64,000 nucleotides of DNA from Treponema sp. OMZ 838 (GTDB taxonomy: Bacteria; Spirochaetota; Spirochaetia; Treponematales; Treponemataceae), in contig NZ_CP009227.1 of the NCBI RefSeq assembly GCF_000775995.1, forward strand, positions 1,178,001-1,242,000. The letters are read 5' to 3'. Both the position numbers and the translations under genes were made by a program. Below, piece by piece: positions 34,828-44,482 of this stretch (position 1 is the first letter of the stretch; each line of letters begins with the position of its first letter). The notes beneath the pieces were generated by a model, which was given only the letters and a program-made list of their open reading frames with translations, ran no database searches and had not been told where the DNA came from.

Positions 34828-35717
34828 TCAAAGTGCTCCTTTATCAAGTCGGTATTTTTTAACAAAACCTTCCGGCTTGTAGCTCATTTTTGCATGGCGC
34901 AGCCCTTCGTCTCCCAAATCTTGCTCACGGTTGATGTATACGACGTGTTCGGGAAGTGATTGTGCAAAGGCATAGTTGATGTATTGATAGCTGCCTCGAA
35001 AATCGGTTCGTGCTTTTTCAAAATGGACAACAGCGGTAGCTCCCTGTGCTGCTAACTCGGCTAAACACCATGCGACCGGCACACCCTGTACATAGAGGAT
35101 AAGGCTGAGAAAATCTGCTATTTGCGGCAATGCCAAGGCCTGCTGCGCAGCTTCGTAGTCGGTTTCTTGGAGATTGGTTTGCTCTGTTGCCCAGATGTCT
35201 AAAATTTTAGATGCGTCTTTTTTTGTATCTGTATCAAGCTTTTTTAACGTAAAATCAGGGTAATTACTCAAAAATCCGTTTACATGGTTCTTTTTTTATG
35301 TAATTGCTTTCCTGATAATGTACTTAATGAAAGACGGGTATAGAGGTAATCGAAATTATCTCGATCTTCGGTAGGCGGTTCTTTAAAATTTTGGAAAAAA
35401 GCTGCATTATCGGTTAAATATGATTCTGAGATCAACTTCCAGTAAGCACAGTCGTTCTGCAGTTCTTTAAGTGTTGCGAGCGGAAGTGGGTCTCCTATAA
35501 TGAAGAAAAACGCTTTTTTCTGTTCTTCCCCTAAAAAGATCAAGGTGCGCTCATTAAATCTGCTTATTTTATATTTATACGTATTTCTAAAAAAATACAA
35601 ACTTCCGAAGGTTAACTCTGACATACCGTCTTTCTGCTGCTGCAAATCGGCTTTAATGGCCTGTACAGCTTCAAGAGATAGCGGAGAAAATTCAGGATAC
35701 CGCGCAATGACGTCCAT
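34828..35717 (-). pseudogene. DUF2156 (lysylphosphatidylglycerol synthase C-terminal type) gene split by a frameshift
   Basis: Two consecutive frames (35717-35280, 145 residues; 35271-34828, 147 residues) are halves of one DUF2156 protein. The first ends GKQLHKKRTM-stop, where the family continues GKK-HKKRNHxN. The second resumes after reading one extra base, giving NHVNGFLSNYPDF across the break. The shift lies at an A7 run (35291-35297); an eighth A restores one ~297-residue protein with a GNAT-like fold. It could be a real mutation, phase variation or a base-calling error. The biochemical role of treponemal members is unknown. Confidence 0.82.
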
Positions 35718-35820
35718 GGCCGCTATGTTACTCTTTTATCAAAAAAATCGCAAGTTCTTTAGAAAAGATAAAATATGCGGACGAGGCGTTTAAAAATATT
35801 TATGAAAAACGCCTCTCTAT

Positions 35821-36210
35821 CTAGGCTGTCAGATCCAATAGATAAGCCGATTCAGGCAAGGAAGAAGCATACCCGATGCTTTTTGAAAGCGTTATTTCCG
35901 TATGAATTTTAGTATTGACGTATTCAATCATTGCATCCAGCGTTTTTTCATCAGGTTTTGCTGTTAATAGCTTGTTTTCCCGTTCGTTTTCGCGCATTTT
36001 AACCAGCTGATCGATAAGCGTATTTAAAATCTTCAGCTTACCGATGCTGACGCCGTTTTGATCCTTAGTACGCGGCACCCCGGAAACATATTGAAAATGA
36101 GAATAAACAACTTGTTTGGTATCGACCGGAAGATATGCACGCCCTCCGGCCGAAATGTTCGTCATTGCCGCATAAGACAATGATGACAACGGTACATAAT
36201 TCGATACCAT
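35821..36210 (-). CDS. Conserved hypothetical protein
   Basis: 129 residues, no signal peptide or membrane segment. The middle is helical and charged (LKILNTLIDQLVKMRENEREN), while the N-terminus is rich in Ser, Ala and Gly. GGAGGGATCGGT precedes the ATG, supporting a real gene. No family was recognised; the 5' part superficially resembles flagellin-type or FlaG-like regulatory proteins, which is too weak to use. Confidence 0.6.
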   Translation of the reverse strand: MVSNYVPLSSLSYAAMTNISAGGRAYLPVDTKQVVYSHFQYVSGVPRTKDQNGVSIGKLKILNTLIDQLVKMRENERENKLLTAKPDEKTLDAMIEYVNTKIHTEITLSKSIGYASSLPESAYLLDLTA

Positions 36211-36275
36211 ACCGATCCCTCCACTATTCCAATAATCGGCATTTTCTTTATGTACTTTAGAATAATCTTATCATT

Positions 36276-37877
36276 TTAATGTAGCGACAGCTTGACCGGT
36301 GTCTTTTTGATATAAGCATCGAAGGTAACGCGCGCGGATCGATTTTCGTAGTAAGAAGCATATTGAATAATGATTTTCATCTTTTGATCTTCGTAGATGA
36401 AAGGCATCTCATCTGAGAAAGGCGTCTCGTCTGATATCTTTTCGGATTCTGCGCTCTCGGTTTTTAGCCGTGTATAAAAATCAAGCATTACTATCTGTCC
36501 ATCTGTTTCATCGCTTATTTTTACCGATTTTCCGTCCGGTGTCATTGAAAATAAAAATGAACGATACCGGCATCGTGTATCACGGGGGATAGAGGAAGCT
36601 GGTATTGTATTTAAATCTAAATCAACTTTCACAAGAACAGCTTCGTATTCAGTGGTTTCGATAATTCGATCAATATTTTCAGGAGGCTGATTTTCTAACG
36701 GATAGTATCGATACAAGTATTCAGGACGGGGTGCGCTATCACTATTCCGATTTCTTTCGTGTATAAACTCTGTCAAATCATTACGAGGTCTGGTTATATT
36801 TTCCCTTTCAAAATAAGCATAATTATAGAATCCGATGACCGGAAAAAAGAGAATGATTGTGATAATTGCCGTTACGGTACGAAGCTTTGCAGTTATGTTT
36901 TTCCTGCTGAATACCGCAGCAAAAAAGTAAAGCGCCAAAAGGCCGTTTATTGCTATTTCGTGCAGCGGTAGTTTGTCGGACACACTAAAACCGATTCTAT
37001 AACTCCTTGCAGTGATTGTTCGTTCGTGCAGCAAAGCGGCAATAAACAGGAGCGAGGCGGTACCGAGGATGCCGAGCATAAGCCGTACAATATTTTGCCG
37101 GTCTGTAAAATGCTGAATCATCAACAGACAGAGTACAATAGTGCCCAGCACAAGATAATATAACGGAAAATACATTACTTCAGTTAAACGTGGGAGTAGT
37201 GCATACTTTGCTAAGTACACAAGGCCGAGGATACCAAGCGGCAGCAGTAAAATAGGCAGCAGCTTTTGAAACATAAGGGTAAAAAATTTTGAGTGTACGA
37301 GCGGTTTTGAGTGGTATACGGCAAACACGGTCAGAGCTGTAACGGTTGCTGCCGTGTTGGTAATGCGGAAGATGATACTTTCGGTAAACACAATATTAAG
37401 ATAAAAAATGGCATTAATCAAAGAGACGGTGACAAACAGTGTGCAGTATACAGCGCCGAAAAAGAGCAGCGAAACCAGAACATGAATAAACCGCAATTTA
37501 AATTCTTTCAGAAAGTCTTCCGCAGGGAAAAAGAAGATAAAAGCGCAGATGCAATATAAGTATATTAACGATAGATACACCAAATCAATGTTTTTATTGA
37601 GGGTCAAAAGACCGGTAAGATACATTGCAGTAAGTGCGGCTGTTTGGCAACAGAAGATTATCACTTTAGTGCGGACTGCCGCCGCTTTTATCTTGTCGTT
37701 ACAGAGTAAAACGACCGAAAACGAAAATAGAAAATTCAAATGTATCGCATTCGGAATATATTTATAAAAGAGCTGCGATATACCTGCCGCTACTACAAAA
37801 AAGAATATGGACGGAGAACTTACGGCTGCTGCCCGTATACTCTGCATAATTTCGCTCATTCTTTCTTTGAATGTCAT
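36276..37877 (-). CDS. DUF4153-type polytopic membrane protein
   Basis: About 533 residues with ten or so membrane spans over the first ~370 residues. A soluble C-terminal domain of ~150 residues lies probably outside the membrane (begins NYAYFERENITRPRND). This layout matches DUF4153 proteins of unknown function. GGGAGA is correctly placed for ATG 37877 rather than the ATG two codons upstream. Confidence 0.7.
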   Translation of the reverse strand: MTFKERMSEIMQSIRAAAVSSPSIFFFVVAAGISQLFYKYIPNAIHLNFLFSFSVVLLCNDKIKAAAVRTKVIIFCCQTAALTAMYLTGLLTLNKNIDLVYLSLIYLYCICAFIFFFPAEDFLKEFKLRFIHVLVSLLFFGAVYCTLFVTVSLINAIFYLNIVFTESIIFRITNTAATVTALTVFAVYHSKPLVHSKFFTLMFQKLLPILLLPLGILGLVYLAKYALLPRLTEVMYFPLYYLVLGTIVLCLLMIQHFTDRQNIVRLMLGILGTASLLFIAALLHERTITARSYRIGFSVSDKLPLHEIAINGLLALYFFAAVFSRKNITAKLRTVTAIITIILFFPVIGFYNYAYFERENITRPRNDLTEFIHERNRNSDSAPRPEYLYRYYPLENQPPENIDRIIETTEYEAVLVKVDLDLNTIPASSIPRDTRCRYRSFLFSMTPDGKSVKISDETDGQIVMLDFYTRLKTESAESEKISDETPFSDEMPFIYEDQKMKIIIQYASYYENRSARVTFDAYIKKTPVKLSLH

Positions 37878-38032
37878 AGTCATTCTCCCTAAAAGTTTGT
37901 CCCTTTATCATATAGTATTATGTAGAGTCTGTAAAAGAATATGTACAAAACAATATCGGATTCTTTAAAAATTTTAAAGCCAATGGTATAATATTACTTA
38001 TACTGAGTAAAATAGTATGGAGGTTCTCTGCT

Positions 38033-38707
38033 ATGAAATTTATTATGGACGAAAGTATTGGCGCGCTTGGGATTAAAAGCATTGCGATTGGGATTGCAAA
38101 AAATGTAGATCCACAAGCTTCCTTATCAGAAGCCTTTTTAAAGAAGCAAAAAGAGATGGAAGAATGGGCATTGAAATGCGATGTTGATGAAGTATTCAAT
38201 CATCCGGTCATTCAGGGATACACTGATATGCTGCAAAGCGTGGGGCGCAGTATCAAGAAATATATGCCGACCGTTCCGGCTCTTATCCGAAACATTCAGC
38301 ACCGCGGTTCTATTCCGCATATTAATAGCGTTATCGATATTTACAACGTCGAGTCGTTACGTTCACTTTTGGCAATAGGCGGACACGACCTTGCTAAAGT
38401 AGACGGGCAGATAGAGTTTACCGTCAATAAAGAAGAAGGCGTTTTCCTTCCCATCCTATCCACGGAAAAGCATGTTGCTAAAACCGATTACGTGTACCGC
38501 GATTCAAAAGGTATTATGGCATGGCTGGATGTCCGGGATGGGGAACATTATAAATTTGATGACGGGACAAAAAATGCAATCTTTATCATTCAGGGAAATG
38601 CCAATACGTCCGCCGATATGCGTGTAGACGCGCTCAAGCGGATTCAAAGCGATTTAGCGGAGTGTATGCCCCAGTTGGAATTTGAGATACAGGTTATCGA
38701 GGGGTAA
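38033..38707 (+). CDS. B3/B4 tRNA-editing-domain protein
   Basis: 224 residues matching the B3/B4 domain found in the beta subunit of phenylalanyl-tRNA synthetase and in stand-alone proteins. Typical elements include the RSIKKYMPTVPALI region, SVIDIYNVESLRSLLAIGGHD, then VVYRD-like YVYRDSKGIMAWLDVRDG and a terminal IFIIQGN. Stand-alone forms may hydrolyse mischarged tRNA or free aminoacyl compounds. A TATAAT (37987-37992) precedes the start; the -35 is weak. Confidence 0.85.
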   Translation: MKFIMDESIGALGIKSIAIGIAKNVDPQASLSEAFLKKQKEMEEWALKCDVDEVFNHPVIQGYTDMLQSVGRSIKKYMPTVPALIRNIQHRGSIPHINSVIDIYNVESLRSLLAIGGHDLAKVDGQIEFTVNKEEGVFLPILSTEKHVAKTDYVYRDSKGIMAWLDVRDGEHYKFDDGTKNAIFIIQGNANTSADMRVDALKRIQSDLAECMPQLEFEIQVIEG

Positions 38708-38778
38708 TTCATAATGAGAAATTGAGTTTCTCTGTTTCCTGTACGGTTAAGCTGAATTTCAGAAATCGAAGGAGAGTT

Positions 38779-41034
38779 CTACCGCTCCGCAAGTTCCGGT
38801 TTTTTGAATAAGGAGATAGCCCAAAACGACAAAAAGAAGCGGAATGCTTCCCGATGAATTAAGCCGATATCAAGGGCGACGGCAACCAGCAAGGCCGACC
38901 GTATACCCAATTTGTTTTTACCGAATCCGATGAGCCAGTGTACAAAGGCTTCATCGTATTGGTAGTCTTGAATAAAATCGATGACGGTCTTTTTCAGCAC
39001 GGGATCGCTCGTTTTTTTCGTTTCAAAGATTTCATCGAGTATATCGATGAAAAGAATAGATGGCGATTGTTTTTCGTTCCGGTATTTTTCAAACACATAA
39101 TAAAAGTCGTTTTGGATACCCATTAACGATGCCAGTGCAAGCAGCGCTTCGTTTTCGATATAGGGCGGAACGGTGTCCCTGCGGAGAATATCCAGAATAA
39201 ACATAGGAGAATTATCTGCATTAAAAAGCTCCAGTGCACGTATTCCTTTCAGTATCAGCGCGGGGTTTTCCGCTTGGGAAAGTATGGTGCCGATTTTAGG
39301 CTGGCTGTAGCTGTCGTTCAGCCGGGCAAGGGCGACCATCGCTTCTCCGGCAAGATAGTAGTCGTCGCTGTCGAGCGCTGCCCGTAAGGGGGTAACCGCC
39401 TGCTGCACATTGAATTTGGCGAGTATCCGCGCGGCGAGCGGCGCTGTGGTAAACGCCCCCTGTTCAAGCTCTTTCAACACTACATCGCGTACCTTCGCAT
39501 TGATGGTATTCATCGAATAGAGCGCCCGTAATGCGTTCATCCGAATTGTAAACCGCGGAGATTCAAGGTAGTGCAGCAGCTGATCGCAGGATACCGATGA
39601 AGCAATTTCGCCGAGTTCGTTGAGGATTTTCTCCTCGGTTTCGATAGTCTCGCTTCGGTCTAATTTGTGCAGAAGGTTGAGTGCCTTCATATCGCGGGGA
39701 GAAAAGAGCACGGCAAGCGTTTCAAACACGCGGTAACTGCCGAGGTTCAAGAGTTTGCGCTGAAATACGATACCGATTGCGATAATGGCGATAACTATCA
39801 AGAAAAATATTTGATACGATTGCAGGTAGGAAAAACCTTGCACCCGCAAAAGGTCGAGTATCGTTCCGCCGAGGATGGAACCAGCGCCGCCGGTAATCGC
39901 AAGGATAAAGTAATAGAGCATACTTAAATCCATCAGCGCCTCTTCCGGTACCATCGCGAAGAAATATGCTTGCGACGAATTATCCTGCCCGACAAAACCG
40001 ACATTGCTGATCATTGTAAATAAAATGAGGAAAACGGTACTGACTATTCCGGCGCTTGCAAGTCCCGGCGCAAAGAAAGCCGGTATCAACGAAAGGGCGC
40101 TGATTGCACTGAAAATGATAAAGATCGGTTTAGCGCCGATGCGGTCGATAATCAGATGCATTAAAAGCCCGACGCTGAGTGCACCTACAAGTGAGTACAC
40201 GGATAAGATGGTCGCAGCGCTGTCTCGTCTACTGTAAACCTCTTTTGCATACACAATGATAAACGGGCGGATCATCGCAATACCGAGACTGATAATAAAG
40301 AACGCCAACACGAACCGTCTGAAGTTTGCATCTTTAAAGGCATCACGAATGTGCCTCAAAAAAGTAGAGCCTTGGCGCGGAGTCGTATTGTCTTTCCGCT
40401 TTTGACGGTTCGGCTTTGCGGACTCCGGTTCCGGTATTCTAAACAGCAGGATAGAGGCGATAAAGCCGAGCAGTATGCCGATCATGCTGGCAAGGTTATA
40501 GCTTTGTACCGAAGGATCCCGCCGTAAAAGCCACGCGAGCAAAACGGTAGCGAGTAACGCTGCAAGATTGTTGATTAAGGATAGACGCACGATATACGAG
40601 CTGCGGTCTTTCCCGGGCGCAAGGATTCTGATAACGGGATTATTGGCAATCATCCCGACGCCGCGGAAAAAATTGAACAGCCCTACCGCAAGCAATAGGC
40701 AATAGAGCGCATACTGATCGTGTCCTGCAGAGACAAGAAACGGGATGGCAAGCAGCGGCAGCAGCGAGGCGGTACGCAAAAGCCATGTACTGCCGAATGT
40801 CTGCATAATGCTGAAACGCATCACCATCAATTTACCAAGCGGAATGGCAAAAAACGAAAGATACATAAACGCAGTCAGTAAACCGACTACCGTTGTGTTG
40901 GCTTTTAAAAAGAGCGCATAAAGAGTAACCGTATTGCCGGTAACAAGCGCAAAAGAAAAAGAATTGAAGATATTGTAAATGTCGTAGATTCGCCGCCCTT
41001 GTTTAATTTTATAGGCCGACAGTTGCTCATTCAT
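38779..41034 (-). CDS. MFS transporter with C-terminal HEAT-like repeats
   Basis: About 751 residues: twelve membrane spans of a major facilitator protein in the first ~440 residues, then a soluble helical tail of ~300 residues. The tail contains paired helices typical of HEAT repeats (LHYLESPRFTIRMNALRALY and LRAALDSDDYYLAGEAMVAL). Such fusions suggest that a cytoplasmic scaffold regulates the carrier. Substrate unknown. ATG 41034 begins the conserved part; it is divergent from pepF, with start codons only 24 nt apart. Confidence 0.85.
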   Translation of the reverse strand: MNEQLSAYKIKQGRRIYDIYNIFNSFSFALVTGNTVTLYALFLKANTTVVGLLTAFMYLSFFAIPLGKLMVMRFSIMQTFGSTWLLRTASLLPLLAIPFLVSAGHDQYALYCLLLAVGLFNFFRGVGMIANNPVIRILAPGKDRSSYIVRLSLINNLAALLATVLLAWLLRRDPSVQSYNLASMIGILLGFIASILLFRIPEPESAKPNRQKRKDNTTPRQGSTFLRHIRDAFKDANFRRFVLAFFIISLGIAMIRPFIIVYAKEVYSRRDSAATILSVYSLVGALSVGLLMHLIIDRIGAKPIFIIFSAISALSLIPAFFAPGLASAGIVSTVFLILFTMISNVGFVGQDNSSQAYFFAMVPEEALMDLSMLYYFILAITGGAGSILGGTILDLLRVQGFSYLQSYQIFFLIVIAIIAIGIVFQRKLLNLGSYRVFETLAVLFSPRDMKALNLLHKLDRSETIETEEKILNELGEIASSVSCDQLLHYLESPRFTIRMNALRALYSMNTINAKVRDVVLKELEQGAFTTAPLAARILAKFNVQQAVTPLRAALDSDDYYLAGEAMVALARLNDSYSQPKIGTILSQAENPALILKGIRALELFNADNSPMFILDILRRDTVPPYIENEALLALASLMGIQNDFYYVFEKYRNEKQSPSILFIDILDEIFETKKTSDPVLKKTVIDFIQDYQYDEAFVHWLIGFGKNKLGIRSALLVAVALDIGLIHREAFRFFLSFWAISLFKKPELAER

Positions 41035-41057
41035 CGGCCATATTGTATAGTGAACGT

Positions 41058-42890
41058 ATGAAAAACTCAACGGTACCCCTCCGCTCGGAGGTCGCAAAAA
41101 GCGATCAATGGGATTTAAGCAAACTTTTTACAAATGATGCGGACTGGAATGCCTCACTGAAAGACATTGCTGCCGCAAAAGACCGCGTATTAACCTACAA
41201 AACCGCCTTTGCCGCACCTGATACACTGACTGCCGAAACGGTACTTGGCTGTTTACAGGCTGTGGAAGCGGCGTCCCGTATTTCGGAAAAGACAAGCCAT
41301 TATGCCTTTTTGATGAAGTCGGTGGATGAAAGCGATCCTAAAAACATCGAACGGGTTTCTCTCGCAATGATGGCGGACACGGAACTTTCTTCCGAAACAA
41401 GCTGGTTTATCCCCGCCTTGCTGGATATTCCCGAACAGACTATCCGCGGCTGGATCGACCCTGCCGGAAAGACCGGAGCTGCTTTTGCTCCGTACAAAGT
41501 CTTTATCGAAAAACTGATCAGACTAAAAGCTCATACATTGAGCGAGAAAGAAGAAAAGCTTCTGTCGCTTTTAGCCGAATCGCAGGATGTCGAGCGCCGC
41601 AGCTTCTCGACGCTTACGAATGTAGACTTCCGTTTCGGTTCGATTGAAACTTCCGACGGAGCGAAAGAACTTACGCAATCTTCATATTCACAGTTCTTAA
41701 TCAATCCCGACCGGAATATCCGTAAGCAAGCGTATATGCAATTTTACGGCACATTCGACACGTACAAAAATACGATAGCGTCCTTATACACCGGTCAGGT
41801 ACAGCAAAATATCGCGCTTGCCCGTATCCGCGGATACGGTTCCGCCCGTGAACAGGCACTCTATCCCGATAAGGTTCCGACGGAAGTATACGACAACCTT
41901 ATCAGCACAATCCGGAAAAACTTGGAGCCGCTGCATCATTTTTATGCGCTTATGCAAAAATCGCTCAAACTTGATGAACTGCGTCACTACGATGTGTATG
42001 TTCCGTTGGTGGGCGAAGTGCGGCGGCACACTCCGTATAACGAAGCCGTTGATATGATTACCGAAGCGTTACAACCGCTCGGCGATGAATATGTTACCAC
42101 GCTGCGGAACGGGCTGCTCGGCGGCTGGGTTGACCGGTACGAAAATAAGGGCAAGCGTTCGGGCGCTTTTTCGTGGGGCGGCTTTGAAGGTGATCCTTAT
42201 ATCATGGTCAACTATAAAGAAGACGTTATCCGGGATGTATTCACCCTTGTACACGAAGGCGGGCATTCCATGCACTCGTGGTATTCGGTACGGAACAATC
42301 CGTTTTTAAGCTACAACTATACGATTTTTGAAGCAGAGGTTGCCTCAACCTTCAACGAGGAACTGTTGTTCCGCTCCATGCTGAAAAACACGAGCGATCC
42401 CAAAATGCGGGCATACCTGCTGAGTATTCGCGTAAGCGATATCCTCGCGACGCTTTACCGCCAGACAATGTTTGCCGAATACGAGCATATCACGCATAAG
42501 CTTGTTGAAGAGGGAACGCCGCTTACCATCGAGAATCTCCGCAGCGAGTACCGCAAACTGTTGACCGCTTACTTCGGCCCTGCGATGCACTTTGAGGAAT
42601 GCAGCGATCTTGAAGGCTTGCGTATCCCGCATTTTTACAATTCGTTCTATGTGTATAAATACGCAACCGGTATTTCCGCATCGCTTGCCCTTGCCGAACG
42701 GGTATGCTCGGGCGGAAAAACAGAGCGGGAGGATTACTTTAAGTTTTTAACCTCCGGCGGTTCCCGCTATCCCATCGAGTCGCTGCGGATTGCCGGCGTC
42801 GATATGGCTTCTCCCGAACCGGTTGAAGCAGCCTGTAAGCACTTTGCGCACTTGGTAAGCGAGCTTGAAAAAGCCTTAGCCGCTCTATAA
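41058..42890 (+). CDS. pepF: Oligoendopeptidase F (M3B family)
   Basis: About 610 residues, normal for PepF. The zinc-binding HExxH is in TLVHEGGHSMHSWYS (about residue 400), and the third ligand Glu lies in NYTIFEAEVASTFNEELL, both family-typical. It cleaves short peptides in the cytoplasm. The M28-like gene 18 nt downstream is probably in the same operon. The promoter must lie inside the 5' end of the divergent MFS gene. Confidence 0.95.
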   Translation: MKNSTVPLRSEVAKSDQWDLSKLFTNDADWNASLKDIAAAKDRVLTYKTAFAAPDTLTAETVLGCLQAVEAASRISEKTSHYAFLMKSVDESDPKNIERVSLAMMADTELSSETSWFIPALLDIPEQTIRGWIDPAGKTGAAFAPYKVFIEKLIRLKAHTLSEKEEKLLSLLAESQDVERRSFSTLTNVDFRFGSIETSDGAKELTQSSYSQFLINPDRNIRKQAYMQFYGTFDTYKNTIASLYTGQVQQNIALARIRGYGSAREQALYPDKVPTEVYDNLISTIRKNLEPLHHFYALMQKSLKLDELRHYDVYVPLVGEVRRHTPYNEAVDMITEALQPLGDEYVTTLRNGLLGGWVDRYENKGKRSGAFSWGGFEGDPYIMVNYKEDVIRDVFTLVHEGGHSMHSWYSVRNNPFLSYNYTIFEAEVASTFNEELLFRSMLKNTSDPKMRAYLLSIRVSDILATLYRQTMFAEYEHITHKLVEEGTPLTIENLRSEYRKLLTAYFGPAMHFEECSDLEGLRIPHFYNSFYVYKYATGISASLALAERVCSGGKTEREDYFKFLTSGGSRYPIESLRIAGVDMASPEPVEAACKHFAHLVSELEKALAAL

Positions 42891-42908
42891 CCCGATTGCT
42901 CTGCCGCC

Positions 42909-43805
42909 GTGACTCTTGAACAAGCTCAAGCGATTATCGCTTCGCCTTTTTTCAGCGCTTTTTTAGAACCGGCGGCAGACCGGCGTGCCTTTATAACGGA
43001 GCGGTTGGCGGCGCAAGGAATTCCCTACCGTACCGTTACCCTTCAAGATAAAACACACATTGTTATTACCTACCGGCAATCCGCGTACAATCCCCGTTTT
43101 AAGATGAAAACGCTGATAGCGCACTATGACCGCGCCGCCGGTACACAGGGCGCAAACGATAATTCCGCCGCCTGCATACAGCTGCTGCTGTTTGCCCAAA
43201 CGCTGCTGCATAAACGGGATGCGCATAACATCCGCATCATCTTTACCGACGGCGAAGAAGCGGGCGCGGATGGCATTAAGAACCAAGGCGCGTACCGCTT
43301 GGGGCAAGGCCTGCGTGCGCTTTCAATGCAGCAGGATGACATCTTTGTGTTTGATATGTGCGGCAGTGGGGATACGCTTATCCTTTCCGAGTCGGGGATA
43401 TACGGCAGGGATACACGGAAAACGGCGGCGCTTTCTGCTTTGCATCGGCGCTGCCGCATCTATGCCGACGCCGCGTGCAGAGGGCGCTGGTTTTCGCTTC
43501 CGACTGCCTATAGCGACAACGCGGGGCTTATTTCCGCCGGATTAATCGCACAGGTTATCACCGTATTGCCGAGGGCGGAAGCGGAGCTGCTGATGCGGTA
43601 TATGCCTCGCTCCGAAGCGCTCCAACGGTGCATTATCACCAATGCACATGTTCCGCCTGATTCGCCGCTTGCCGCCGTCATTCCGCAGACATGGCAGCGG
43701 ATGCACACGCCGCAGGACAGGCTCGAAACACTGACGCCGCAAGCCTTTATCCTAGTAGATAAAATGCTCCGGTATCTGGCGGGGGTGAAAGAAGCGGCTG
43801 GATAA
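42909..43805 (+). CDS. M28-like zinc aminopeptidase
   Basis: 298 residues. Metal ligands of the M28 fold are visible: AHYDR (His, Asp), GANDNSAAC (bridging Asp), FTDGEEAG (catalytic and binding Glu), the Asp of FDMCGSGD and the final His of RMHTPQDRLE. There is no signal peptide, so it is probably a cytoplasmic peptidase completing peptide breakdown after PepF. It starts with GTG at 42909. Confidence 0.82.
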   Translation: MTLEQAQAIIASPFFSAFLEPAADRRAFITERLAAQGIPYRTVTLQDKTHIVITYRQSAYNPRFKMKTLIAHYDRAAGTQGANDNSAACIQLLLFAQTLLHKRDAHNIRIIFTDGEEAGADGIKNQGAYRLGQGLRALSMQQDDIFVFDMCGSGDTLILSESGIYGRDTRKTAALSALHRRCRIYADAACRGRWFSLPTAYSDNAGLISAGLIAQVITVLPRAEAELLMRYMPRSEALQRCIITNAHVPPDSPLAAVIPQTWQRMHTPQDRLETLTPQAFILVDKMLRYLAGVKEAAG

Positions 43806-43828
43806 AAAGCGAGTATTAGGTTTTATTT

Positions 43829-44170
43829 CTAATAAGTTAATCGCATTGTAGAAATTTCATCTTTTAATGACTTTTCTACAAAACTATTCAATGACATATC
43901 CATTTTCTTTGCTGCAATTGCAACCTGACTATGAAATAATGGCGAAATACGAACATTAAATTTTCCGGAATAAGGTTTTTCAGGTTCAACGCCGTCTTCC
44001 TTACACCATTCAAGATAATCATCAACAGATGCATGAAATTCCTGTTCAATCTCATCTACTGTTGTTCCTTGAAATGTGATTACAGTACGAGTATTTATAA
44101 CTTCCCCGGAAAATATACGAGCATTTTCATCATATTCAACGACACCAATAAATCCTTTATAGTTCATCAT
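43829..44170 (-). CDS. hicB: HicB-family antitoxin
   Basis: 113 residues: a degraded RNase-H-like HicB domain (YKGFIGVVEYDENARIFSGEV, then FHASVDDYLEWC) and a C-terminal ribbon-helix-helix (KFNVRISPLFHSQVAIAAK). It should neutralise the HicA toxin and repress the operon. Its first ATG overlaps the hicA stop (ATATGATGA), giving the usual toxin-first order of this subgroup. Confidence 0.92.
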   Translation of the reverse strand: MMNYKGFIGVVEYDENARIFSGEVINTRTVITFQGTTVDEIEQEFHASVDDYLEWCKEDGVEPEKPYSGKFNVRISPLFHSQVAIAAKKMDMSLNSFVEKSLKDEISTMRLTY

Positions 44171-44421
44171 ATTTTTATCCCCGCATTTTCCAAAAATTTT
44201 CTCATAGGTTTTATTGCACCTTTATCGGTAACTTTTTCAGGATGCGGCCTATGAAAAACGGCACGTTCCCCTTTCAATTCAATACGGATCCTCGAACCAT
44301 TCCCTTCGGATATTTTTGCTCCCAGCGAATGTAAAAGATTTTCTATTTCCTGCCACTCAATATCTGATTGCACAGGATTTTTAAAAATAGCCTCATAAAC
44401 TTTCTTTTGTTTTGAGTTCAT
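44167..44421 (-). CDS. hicA: HicA-family mRNA interferase toxin
   Basis: 84 residues with a dsRBD-like HicA fold: a helical start, GAKISEGNGSRIRIEL, then VFHRPHPEK with the conserved catalytic His and a terminal KPMRKFLENAGI. HicA cleaves mRNA and tmRNA when not bound by HicB. It has a slightly longer N-terminal extension than minimal HicA. Confidence 0.9.
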   Translation of the reverse strand: MNSKQKKVYEAIFKNPVQSDIEWQEIENLLHSLGAKISEGNGSRIRIELKGERAVFHRPHPEKVTDKGAIKPMRKFLENAGIKI

Positions 44422-44482
44422 ATTGATATGATACTATACAATAGTACTATAAGCAAGCAAAATGCTGCATCAAAAAGGGTGT

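Noticed and set aside
38716-38732. GAGAAA/TTTCTC hairpin between convergent genes as terminator
   Set aside because: Only six base pairs and no T-run.
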